A stretch of 19,677 nt of DNA from Lentisphaerota bacterium (GTDB lineage: Bacteria > Verrucomicrobiota > Kiritimatiellia > RFP12 > UBA1067), in the NCBI GenBank assembly GCA_015061765.1, contig SUVZ01000024.1, positions 1-19,677 of the forward strand, in the 5' to 3' direction. Position 1 is the first letter of the stretch; every line of letters starts with the position of its first letter. The notes below the pieces were generated by a model. That model made no database searches, had not been told where the DNA came from, and saw only the letters and a list, made by a program, of their open reading frames with translations. This document shows, piece after piece, positions 7,768-14,095 of this stretch. The translations under genes and the position numbers were made by a program.

Positions 7768-10049
7768 ACATTGAAAAACACAATACCGAAAGCCGGATAG
7801 AAGAGGAAGAGGGGAGTGGGTTCGCTCCCTTTGTATCGGTTCTGATGCCGTCGCTCAACACTGTGCGATATATTCGTGAGGCGCTTGACAGCGTAGTGAA
7901 TCAGACGTTGAAGAACATTGAGATTATATGCATAGATGCTGGTTCGACAGACGGAACCCGTGAAATAATCGCTGAATATGCAGGACGCGATAAAAGGGTG
8001 CGTGTAATAGATTCTTCCGTAAGGTCGTATGGATATCAGATGAATCTTGGACTTGCCGCCGCGAAAGGGCGCTACATAGGCATTGTGGAGCCCGACGATC
8101 ATGTCCTTCCCGAAATGTATGAGGAACTGTACGACAGGGCGATCGCCGGGGACGCGGACATTGTCAAGGGCAACTGCAATTTCTTCACGGCCGATGAGGA
8201 CGGGACTGTCGTGTCGCAACATTGTTCTCTTTTCCTCGGATGGGGGGGGGGTAAATATGAGCGTGTGTTCGATGTGGCGGATTCGCCTGAAGTGATCAAG
8301 GAAGGCACCCTTGGCACATGGAGTGGAATCTATCGCAGAAAGCTCCTGATGGAAAATCACGTCCGATACAATGAATCGGCAGGCGCTTCATTCCAGGATA
8401 CGGGCTTCTTCTTCCAGACAGCCCTTTTCGCACGGCGCTTCATTGCGGTGGAGAAGGCCTACTACAATTACCGGACGGACAATCCCGCCTCTTCGCGCAA
8501 TGACAAGAGCAAGTTGATGGCCTTGTGGAAAGAGTACGAATTTCTTTTCGATTGGCTGTCAGGCTATTCGGACAAGCGGCGGCTGTCGGTGTTTGAACCC
8601 TATATACAAGGACGATTCTTCTCCGGTAATCTGTGGCTCATTGGGCGGATTGGGCTTGAGTCGTCAGCAGAGCTTGTGGATATGGTTAAACGGAGGTTTC
8701 TGGAGTCTGTCACGGCGGGGATCGTCAGGCGCAGACATATGCCGGCAGGAGAATGGAATACGCTTGTCTCCTGGACGAAAAATGATATTCCGGGTTCGAG
8801 CAGATGCAGGATTTCCGTCGTGGTCCCATGTTTCAATGTGGATAGGTATGTGGAGGCCTGTCTGGATTCGGTTCTCGGTCAGACGCTGAATGAATTGGAG
8901 TGTCTGTGCGTTGACGACGGATCCACGGACAATACGGTCGAGATCATAAGAAGGTATGCCGAGAAGGATCCACGGATCAGATTGATCGAGCAGCCCCATA
9001 TGGGTGTATACGAGGCTAGAAACCGTGCAATGCGTGAAGCCAGAGGTGAATTCATTGCATTCATGGACCCTGACGATTTGTATCCATCGAAAGATGTGCT
9101 GGCAAGGCTTTATTCCTCCGCTAAAGACAATGGACTTTTGGCGTCGGGCGGATCTCTGCAGACATTTACGCCGGATGGAAAGGTTTCATATGTCCAGAAG
9201 CCGAAGAATACGTTCAAGATTGAGAAAACCATGCGGTTTTCTGAATATCAGTGGGCACTTGCATATGTTCGTTTTATTTATTCCAGGGCTTTGTTGCAGC
9301 GTCTGGAGATATGTTTTCCGCCTTTTGGCAGGTTTCAAGACCCGCCATTCATGGCGGCGGCGCTTATTGCCGCAGAAGAATTCCGTGCGATACCCGATAT
9401 TGTATATTCGTACAGGATTGGATACAAAAAGGTCGATTGGAAGTCTGGTGACTGCATCCGCTTCCGCGATGCCCTGAAGGGGATTGGCATGCTGGCGAGT
9501 CAAGCTGCACAGGCAGATTTGCCGGGACTTATGGAATGTGCGGAAAGTGAACTTGCAGCGCATTTGAACAGGGTTGTCAAGCCTGATGAGGGTATGCTGG
9601 CCACCTGTGCGGACGAGTTGGCGGCCGTCAGGGAGACGATAGCTCGATTTAAGGTTGAAAGCAAATGTCTGTCAGAGAAGAACATGGCATGTAGCAGGAA
9701 TAGGAAGATATCCGTGTTGAAAATATTCTTGCCCTATTCATTCATGAGATGGTGGGTTGCGAAGCGATATGGTTATGCATGGCCTGAATCCAAAGGAATA
9801 AAGGGTTTGTTGCCCTTTTTCTTGGTGTCTTCGTTGCTTAATCGCACATCAACAGACAGAAGCCTTGTCAAATATCTTCTGCCATACGGCATTATGTGTG
9901 AAAGGATGTTCACCCAGTATGGTTATACGGAATGGAATGGTGTACCATTGGATGCGCGGCATTCATCTCATCCAAGTAAGTTTGTAAGCCGTCGATCGCT
10001 TCTTCCTTTTGGCGTGGTATTGTTTTTGGATAAGTATTCGCAAAAATAA
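7764..10049 (+). CDS. Glycosyltransferase with two tandem GT2 domains
   Basis: This 761-residue protein contains two family 2 (GT-A fold) glycosyltransferase domains. The first (about residues 20-330) has VSVLMPSLN, then IDAGSTDGT, a YGYQMN segment and the metal-binding acidic motif E109-P-D-D112. The second (about 349-600) has ISVVVPCFN, then VDDGSTDN and D435-P-D-D438. Each would transfer a sugar from a nucleotide-sugar donor to a growing glycan at the cytoplasmic face of the membrane, so the protein may add two successive residues. The C-terminal 110 residues carry a short recurring motif (FLPYSFMRWW near 655, LLPYGIM near 705, LLPFGVV near 746). A ten-G run at 8242-8251 encodes W160-G-G-G163 in the first domain. 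The start overlaps the stop of the small ORF at 7651. Sugar and linkage specificity cannot be inferred. Confidence 0.9.
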   Translation: MNIEKHNTESRIEEEEGSGFAPFVSVLMPSLNTVRYIREALDSVVNQTLKNIEIICIDAGSTDGTREIIAEYAGRDKRVRVIDSSVRSYGYQMNLGLAAAKGRYIGIVEPDDHVLPEMYEELYDRAIAGDADIVKGNCNFFTADEDGTVVSQHCSLFLGWGGGKYERVFDVADSPEVIKEGTLGTWSGIYRRKLLMENHVRYNESAGASFQDTGFFFQTALFARRFIAVEKAYYNYRTDNPASSRNDKSKLMALWKEYEFLFDWLSGYSDKRRLSVFEPYIQGRFFSGNLWLIGRIGLESSAELVDMVKRRFLESVTAGIVRRRHMPAGEWNTLVSWTKNDIPGSSRCRISVVVPCFNVDRYVEACLDSVLGQTLNELECLCVDDGSTDNTVEIIRRYAEKDPRIRLIEQPHMGVYEARNRAMREARGEFIAFMDPDDLYPSKDVLARLYSSAKDNGLLASGGSLQTFTPDGKVSYVQKPKNTFKIEKTMRFSEYQWALAYVRFIYSRALLQRLEICFPPFGRFQDPPFMAAALIAAEEFRAIPDIVYSYRIGYKKVDWKSGDCIRFRDALKGIGMLASQAAQADLPGLMECAESELAAHLNRVVKPDEGMLATCADELAAVRETIARFKVESKCLSEKNMACSRNRKISVLKIFLPYSFMRWWVAKRYGYAWPESKGIKGLLPFFLVSSLLNRTSTDRSLVKYLLPYGIMCERMFTQYGYTEWNGVPLDARHSSHPSKFVSRRSLLPFGVVLFLDKYSQK
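8242..8251 (+). repeat. G10 homopolymer in a coding region, candidate phase-variation tract
   Basis: Ten consecutive G bases lie inside the first GT2 domain. With ten, the frame reads W-G-G-G-K. With eleven, the codon after the glycines becomes TAA (8252-8254). With nine, the frame runs to a stop at 8293-8295. One-base slippage in either direction therefore ends the protein near residue 163 or 177 of 761. No comparable tract is seen elsewhere in the window. Confidence 0.75.
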
Positions 10050-10107
10050 AAATGCAGCGATGGATTTGAACTCTATGGAAACTATTTTTTGAGAGGACGG
10101 TAGATTT

Positions 10108-11286
10108 ATGCGACCACCTGTTAAAGTTTCAATCATTGTTCCATGTTACAATATGGAAGAATATCTTTGTGATTGCCTTGATTCAATCTTGGTTCAGACA
10201 TTCAGGGACTTTGAGGTCATATGCATCAACGACGGATCAACTGATCAAACGTTGAAAATACTTACGGAGTATTCAGAAGAAGACAGTCGCGTCAGTGTTT
10301 ATAGCCAAGATAACTGCGGACTGAGTATTTCTCGTAACAATGGAATGGATCGTGCTCAAGGTGAATACATTTTGTTTGTGGATGGAGATGATAAGCTTTG
10401 CTCCGAAACGCTTGCGGAATTAGTGTCAATGGCAGAAAGGTGTTCTCTTGACCATATTGCATTTAAGGCACATCCTTTTCCTCATGATGCGGAGGTCGCC
10501 CAGAAACTGGGTAGTCAACTTGAGGCATTCCGCCGCTTCTATGATATTCCGGTCCATCCGGAATTCTTGGTGCCGCAGTCTGGGGCGCAATTGATGGTTG
10601 CAATGCAGGAGACTGCGCATTTTACAATGTCAACGCCGTTGCATTTCATGAAATTATCGGTATTGCGCGAAAATAATCTTAGATTCAAATCTGGCATTAT
10701 CCATGAAGATTGCATATTTTCAGTTGATGCCATGTTGGCGGCGAAAAGAGCGGTTTTTGTTGATACGTGTTATTATCTTCGACGGGTTAGGGGCGGTTCC
10801 ATAATGACGGCTTCGGGACAGGTTGTGGAGCATCTTGTTGGTTGGGTGTGTACGCTTGTGGCACATATGGAAACGCTTTTATTGAAATTGCCGGATGATA
10901 CAACGGCTCGAGCATTGGAATTGTTCCTCGGCCCTATTTTTCGCCAAATTAGTCGTGTGCGGTTGTCCAAAGAAGAAGAATCGGCTTTTCAACATGAAGT
11001 CTTTAAGCATGTTTCTCCTGCGATGATGCCTATGGTCAGGACACTTATTGTGCCAATGGTGGGAGTTCTACAGATTAGAGATAGAGGTGTTAAAAGTACA
11101 GGGAGTCAACGGGAGGTTGAAGCGCTCAAGAGATCGGAGGCATACCGAGTTGGAATGGCTGTCACCTATCCGGCGAGGAAGATTAAAGGCGGAGTCGAGT
11201 GTTTGAGAGAGAACGGCTTCTGGTATACCGTGAAACATGCATTAGGTAAGGTGCTTAGATGCGTCGGGGTTAATGTTAAATGGTAG
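10108..11286 (+). CDS. GT2 family glycosyltransferase
   Basis: This 392-residue single-domain enzyme begins at ATG 10108, with AGAGGA at 10092-10097 as Shine-Dalgarno. The GT-A core spans about residues 5-220: VSIIVPCYN, then INDGSTDQT, SISRNNGM and the metal-binding D92-G-D-D95. The C-terminal part (about 230-392) is mostly helical in appearance and ends in a basic segment with L-R-ENG-FWYT-VKHAL (about 366-379), a motif echoed in the GT2 at 14096. It probably transfers one sugar in the same polysaccharide pathway as its neighbours. Base composition is visibly more AT-rich than the glycosyltransferases after 15335, suggesting a different origin. It is followed within 5 bp by an ATPase-gene-like remnant. 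Donor and acceptor are unknown. Confidence 0.88.
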   Translation: MRPPVKVSIIVPCYNMEEYLCDCLDSILVQTFRDFEVICINDGSTDQTLKILTEYSEEDSRVSVYSQDNCGLSISRNNGMDRAQGEYILFVDGDDKLCSETLAELVSMAERCSLDHIAFKAHPFPHDAEVAQKLGSQLEAFRRFYDIPVHPEFLVPQSGAQLMVAMQETAHFTMSTPLHFMKLSVLRENNLRFKSGIIHEDCIFSVDAMLAAKRAVFVDTCYYLRRVRGGSIMTASGQVVEHLVGWVCTLVAHMETLLLKLPDDTTARALELFLGPIFRQISRVRLSKEEESAFQHEVFKHVSPAMMPMVRTLIVPMVGVLQIRDRGVKSTGSQREVEALKRSEAYRVGMAVTYPARKIKGGVECLRENGFWYTVKHALGKVLRCVGVNVKW

Positions 11287-11290
11287 TTTG

Positions 11291-11309
11291 TTCGGAATAT
11301 GGCTGAAAA
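11291..11309 (+). pseudogene. Possible relic of an ATPase gene 3' end
   Basis: The 19 bases ttcggaatatggctgaaaa are identical to 14025-14043 in the 3' end of the ATPase at 12942-14078, where they encode FGIWLK. Five bases after the glycosyltransferase stop, the same frame here reads L-F-G-I-W-L-K-K before similarity fades. The rest of such a gene is absent. It may be a scar of a deleted paralogue; chance is unlikely at this length but cannot be excluded. Confidence 0.4.
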
Positions 11310-11325
11310 AAGACACTGCCATTTC

Positions 11326-11359
11326 GACAAAGTCGCTAACCGATCGTTGCGATTTTGTC
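11326..11359 (+). terminator. Imperfect hairpin, possible terminator
   Basis: GACAAAGTCGC (11326-11336) can pair with GCGATTTTGTC (11349-11359) with a single G-T pair, and the inner AAC/GTT can extend the stem beyond a bulge. No clean U-tract follows. It lies between the glycosyltransferase at 10108 and the promoter of the ATPase at 11478, a plausible transcription end. Confidence 0.35.
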
Positions 11360-11401
11360 TGTTGATTTGATGGTTTAGAGTTTGTGACTCCAATCTCCAA
11401 A

Positions 11402-11432
11402 ACGAAAATTTTAGTAACGAAGAATTTCGTAA
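11402..11432 (+). promoter_or_regulatory. Putative operator upstream of ATPase 1 promoter
   Basis: ACGA (11402-11405), ACGA (11417-11420) and TCGTAA (11427-11432) lie just before the -35 box. The pair TAACGA-N6-TCGTAA is an imperfect inverted repeat. The same order and similar spacing occur before the second ATPase gene at 12872-12900. Confidence 0.35.
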
Positions 11433-11441
11433 GATGATATT

Positions 11442-11470
11442 TTGATTCTCGTATTCATATGTGTTATAAT
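11442..11470 (+). promoter_or_regulatory. Strong extended -10 promoter of ATPase 1, leaderless type
   Basis: TTGATT (11442-11447), a 17-nt spacer and TATAAT (11465-11470) form a near-consensus promoter, with TG at 11462-11463 as extended -10. The ATG at 11478 lies 7 nt after the hexamer, about where transcription should begin, and there is no Shine-Dalgarno. Confidence 0.75.
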
Positions 11471-11477
11471 GTGACTC

Positions 11478-12602
11478 ATGAAAAATCCGTTTAATTACCT
11501 CCAATTTGCGACAGGCGATAATTTTTATGATCGTAAGGAGATTCTTGCCGATTTGCGCTCAAGGTTAATGAGTGGAGCCACAAATGTTGTTCTTTATGGT
11601 CCTAGGCGTTACGGTAAGAGCTCTCTTGTCTCGCAGCTTGTCTTGGAGCTTGAGGAGGCTGGCGTTCCTTGTGTTGTATTTGATGTCATGAAGGTGCCTT
11701 CGATTGATCTTTTTGTGTCATCATATGCGACGAAGGTATATCGAAAATTTGCGCCTGTTAAGTTTGAATTTCGGAAAATTGGTGAGTTTTTAAAAAACCT
11801 GAGGTTAAGGCTGACCATTGGGGCTGATGGTGAGACGGGACTATCTATTGACACTGCGCAATCAAAGATTGGTTCGGAGGAACTAACGGAGATCCTTGAT
11901 TTGCCGCAGAGGATCATATCGAAGAACCGACGTGCGGTAATTGTGATGGATGAATTTCAGGAGGTGTCTGAACTTCTGCCGAATGACCAGTTTGAAAGGG
12001 TGATGCGCTCTGTCATTCAAAGTCATGAGAACATTTCCTACATTTTTCTCGGTAGCCGCTATCACATGCTTCGTCGGATGTTTACGGAGCGTAATCGTCC
12101 TTTTTATAAGTCCGCGATAGCTATGATGCTCGATAAGCCACCATTTGACGAAAGTATTGATTTTGTCGTCTCGCGATTCGCCAGTGGTGGCGTTGCTGTT
12201 TCGCGTGAAGTAGCCGCGCAGATTGTGCTTAAGATTGACAATATCCCATATTATATTCAGCAGTTGGGTTTTGAGGTCTTTAGGCTTGTTGACGATGACG
12301 GACGCAAGGAGGTTGCACAAGATGATGTCACCAATGCGTACCGTCTTCTGTCGGGATTCAACCGTGATCAATACGAGCAGCAGATGCTGACATTTTCAAC
12401 GGCGCAGAAGAAACTTCTTGTCGCCCTGTCACAAGAGCGGACTCGTGAATTTGATGATGCGTATCGCACGAGATACAGGCTCGGCATGTCTTCCACCGTC
12501 AATTCCACCAAGAAGAAGCTGATGGAGAATGGGTATGTTGAAATATTCGACGGGGAGTATTGCGTTGCCGATCCATTTTTCGCGGAGTATTTAAGGGGTT
12601 AG
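11478..12602 (+). CDS. Archaeal-type AAA ATPase (P-loop), ATPase 1
   Basis: This 374-residue protein starts MKNPFNY and has a P-loop of the form GPRRYGKSS (41-49) and a Walker B strand VIVMDEFQE (D158, E159). This pattern belongs to the multi-copy ATPase family first described in archaea (PF01637-like), which is related to STAND and ORC/Cdc6 AAA ATPases. A FLGSRYHMLRRMF segment near residue 195 fits the sensor region. The C-terminal 100 residues look like a winged-helix domain ending in a VADPFFAEYL motif typical of the family. Members occur as scattered paralogues without an established function; DNA binding through the winged helix is a reasonable inference. It has its own leaderless-type promoter. 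It shares an N-terminal KNPF with ATPase 2 at 12942, but the two proteins are well diverged. The gene is AT-richer than the flanking 3' glycosyltransferases. Confidence 0.83.
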   Translation: MKNPFNYLQFATGDNFYDRKEILADLRSRLMSGATNVVLYGPRRYGKSSLVSQLVLELEEAGVPCVVFDVMKVPSIDLFVSSYATKVYRKFAPVKFEFRKIGEFLKNLRLRLTIGADGETGLSIDTAQSKIGSEELTEILDLPQRIISKNRRAVIVMDEFQEVSELLPNDQFERVMRSVIQSHENISYIFLGSRYHMLRRMFTERNRPFYKSAIAMMLDKPPFDESIDFVVSRFASGGVAVSREVAAQIVLKIDNIPYYIQQLGFEVFRLVDDDGRKEVAQDDVTNAYRLLSGFNRDQYEQQMLTFSTAQKKLLVALSQERTREFDDAYRTRYRLGMSSTVNSTKKKLMENGYVEIFDGEYCVADPFFAEYLRG

Positions 12603-12867
12603 TGCGTCTTAATCGCACAGAGTGCAAACTGGAGTTGTGCGTGCCGTGTGCGGTGTCTGCCAATCTGCGGAAACGGCGTTGTGAATCTGATTATTGCTAT
12701 CCCGCCTATGGGATAGCAATGGGTTTAACTATACCTTCAGACGTGTTTTTTTAGGACGACAGTGAAAGATACAATCACCCTTGGTAAATCGATATTTGGG
12801 GTTGCCGGTACAGGTGTGTAGGCAGATTTCTTGAGCGCCGCTTGTCCCGTGAACATGCAGGAATCGC
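12603..12867 (+). other. Intergenic spacer between the two ATPase genes
   Basis: This stretch has no convincing gene. It holds a perfect hairpin (12693-12720), a T7 run (12746-12752) and a short GTG-initiated frame from 12762 to a TAG at 12819-12821. That frame reads KDTITLGKSIFGVAGTGV and, past the TAG, stays open to about 12878. It looks protein-like and may be a decayed gene end, but it is too short to assign. Confidence 0.4.
12693..12720 (+). terminator. Perfect 11-bp hairpin, possible terminator or structured element
   Basis: ATTGCTATCCC (12693-12703) and GGGATAGCAAT (12710-12720) are exact inverse complements around a 6-nt loop GCCTAT. It lies 90 bp after the stop of ATPase 1. The bases after it (GGGTTTAAC) are not a U-tract; a T7 run occurs 26 nt later. 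It could end transcription of ATPase 1 or be a remnant of a small repeat element. Confidence 0.45.
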
Positions 12868-12902
12868 CATTACGATAAAATCGTTACGATATTTTCGTAA
12901 TG
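12868..12902 (+). promoter_or_regulatory. Putative operator upstream of ATPase 2 promoter
   Basis: TTACGA-TATTT-TCGTAA (12884-12900) is a perfect 6-5-6 inverted repeat, and a third ACGA half-site lies at 12872-12875. The outer CATTACGA (12868-12875) also pairs with TCGTAATG (12895-12902). It sits immediately before the -35 box and matches the layout upstream of ATPase 1, suggesting one regulator for both. Confidence 0.45.
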
Positions 12903-12905
12903 ACA

Positions 12906-12934
12906 TTGTGTTTTCGGTCTCATAATGCTACAAT
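12906..12934 (+). promoter_or_regulatory. Extended -10 promoter of ATPase 2, leaderless type
   Basis: TTGTGT (12906-12911), a 17-nt spacer and TACAAT (12929-12934), with TG at 12926-12927, make a good promoter. The ATG at 12942 is 7 nt downstream with no Shine-Dalgarno. The promoter overlaps the longer reading frame from 12900, which argues against that earlier start. Confidence 0.65.
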
Positions 12935-12941
12935 TACGCGC

Positions 12942-14078
12942 ATGAGAAAGAAGAATCCCTTTTTGACGACTGGATATGAAGGCCGCGAGACGTTTTGCGA
13001 CCGTGAGCATGAGACGTCAGAGTTGATTTCGGCCATTGAAAACGGAAGAAATGTAACGCTTATCGCACCTCGTCGTTACGGAAAGACCGGGCTCATAAAA
13101 AATATGATGGCTGAACTTTCTGATGACTATGAGAAGGTTTATCTTGATATCTATGCAACCGAATCGCTTTCGGATTTTGTAGAGCTCTTTGCCAAAACAT
13201 GTTTGTCGTCTCTGGAATCAACCCGTGAAAAAGTCATCAGTTCATTGGGACGGTTCTTCGGAAGTTTAAGGCCATGCATAACACCTCAGACTGACGGCTC
13301 CATAAAATGGTCTTTTGATCTTGCCGAGCCGTTGGCGAAGGAGTCGCTTGCGATGACCTTTGATTTCCTGCGAAGTCGCAGCCGTCCGGTCGTGATTGCG
13401 ATCGATGAGTTCCAGCAGGTGCGCAGTTATCCTGAAAAGGGTGTCGAGGCAATGCTTCGCTCGCATATCCAGTTTCTTCCGAATGTTCGTTTTGTGTTTG
13501 CGGGATCTCGTCTTCACTTGATGAGCGACATGTTCGTGCAACCGCGAGGGGCATTTTATAATTCAACGGACATTCTTTCGCTTGATGTCATAGATAGAAA
13601 GATCTATTGCGATTTCGCGGCAAAGTTCTTTCAGACGGAAAAGATCCCATTTTCAGATGAGGCGTTTTTCGATCTTTACGATAGGTTTGATGGCGTAACC
13701 TGGTATATTCAGGCTGTCTTAAACCGTATTTGGCAGGCGAATTGCGGTTTTGTTTCAGTTAAGGATACGGATGGTGCGATTGATTCTCTTGTCGGCACAC
13801 GTTCTCTTGTCTACATGGATTTGTTTCGCAGTCAGAGTGAGGCGTTGTGTGCGGTACTGAAAGCTGTGGCGCAGGAAGGGGTGGCCAAGATGCCTACCGG
13901 CAGGGACTTTCTGTCGCGTTATTCGCTTGGTTCCGCTTCGACGGTTTCTTCGGCGCTGGAGAGTCTCGTAAGGAAAGAGCTGCTCTATCGGTCGTATGAC
14001 GGCTATATTGTGTACGACCGCCTTTTCGGAATATGGCTGAAAAGACTTTGTCATGAATATCGTGGGATGTCAATGTGA
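12942..14078 (+). CDS. Archaeal-type AAA ATPase (P-loop), ATPase 2
   Basis: This 378-residue protein starts MRKKNPFLTTGYEG. The start was chosen over the in-frame ATG at 12900 because the -10 box lies between them and because MRKKNPF aligns with MKNPF of ATPase 1. The P-loop is APRRYGKTG (42-50), Walker B is VVIAIDEFQQ (D155, E156), and FVFAGSRLHLMSDMF near residue 190 matches the sensor region of ATPase 1. The C-terminal third looks like a winged helix with SLGSASTVSSALESL, ending in DRLFGIWLKRL. It is the same family as ATPase 1 but only distantly similar across most of its length. The stop TGA (14076-14078) abuts the GT2 gene at 14096, so both may be on one transcript. Its biological role is unknown; ATP-dependent regulation or defence is speculation. 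Confidence 0.83.
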   Translation: MRKKNPFLTTGYEGRETFCDREHETSELISAIENGRNVTLIAPRRYGKTGLIKNMMAELSDDYEKVYLDIYATESLSDFVELFAKTCLSSLESTREKVISSLGRFFGSLRPCITPQTDGSIKWSFDLAEPLAKESLAMTFDFLRSRSRPVVIAIDEFQQVRSYPEKGVEAMLRSHIQFLPNVRFVFAGSRLHLMSDMFVQPRGAFYNSTDILSLDVIDRKIYCDFAAKFFQTEKIPFSDEAFFDLYDRFDGVTWYIQAVLNRIWQANCGFVSVKDTDGAIDSLVGTRSLVYMDLFRSQSEALCAVLKAVAQEGVAKMPTGRDFLSRYSLGSASTVSSALESLVRKELLYRSYDGYIVYDRLFGIWLKRLCHEYRGMSM

Positions 14079-14082
14079 ATCG

Positions 14083-14087
14083 GGAGG
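14083..14087 (+). promoter_or_regulatory. Shine-Dalgarno site deciding the GT2 start at 14096
   Basis: GGAGG, within GGGAGGGG, lies 8 nt before GTG 14096. The alternative GTG 14075 overlaps the ATPase stop but has no comparable site. The 14096 start gives MKFRVSVVIPSLN, similar in length before the GT2 core to the neighbouring enzymes. Confidence 0.6.
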
Positions 14088-14095
14088 GGCGGCCG

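Noticed and set aside
12746..12752. T7 run as the U-tract of an intrinsic terminator.
   Set aside because: It begins 26 nt after the hairpin at 12693-12720 and has no stem of its own directly before it.
12762..12878. Possible decayed gene with an in-frame TAG (12819-12821) between the ATPases.
   Set aside because: The protein-like look of about 18 residues is not enough, and no homologous neighbour supports it; mentioned only in the spacer entry.
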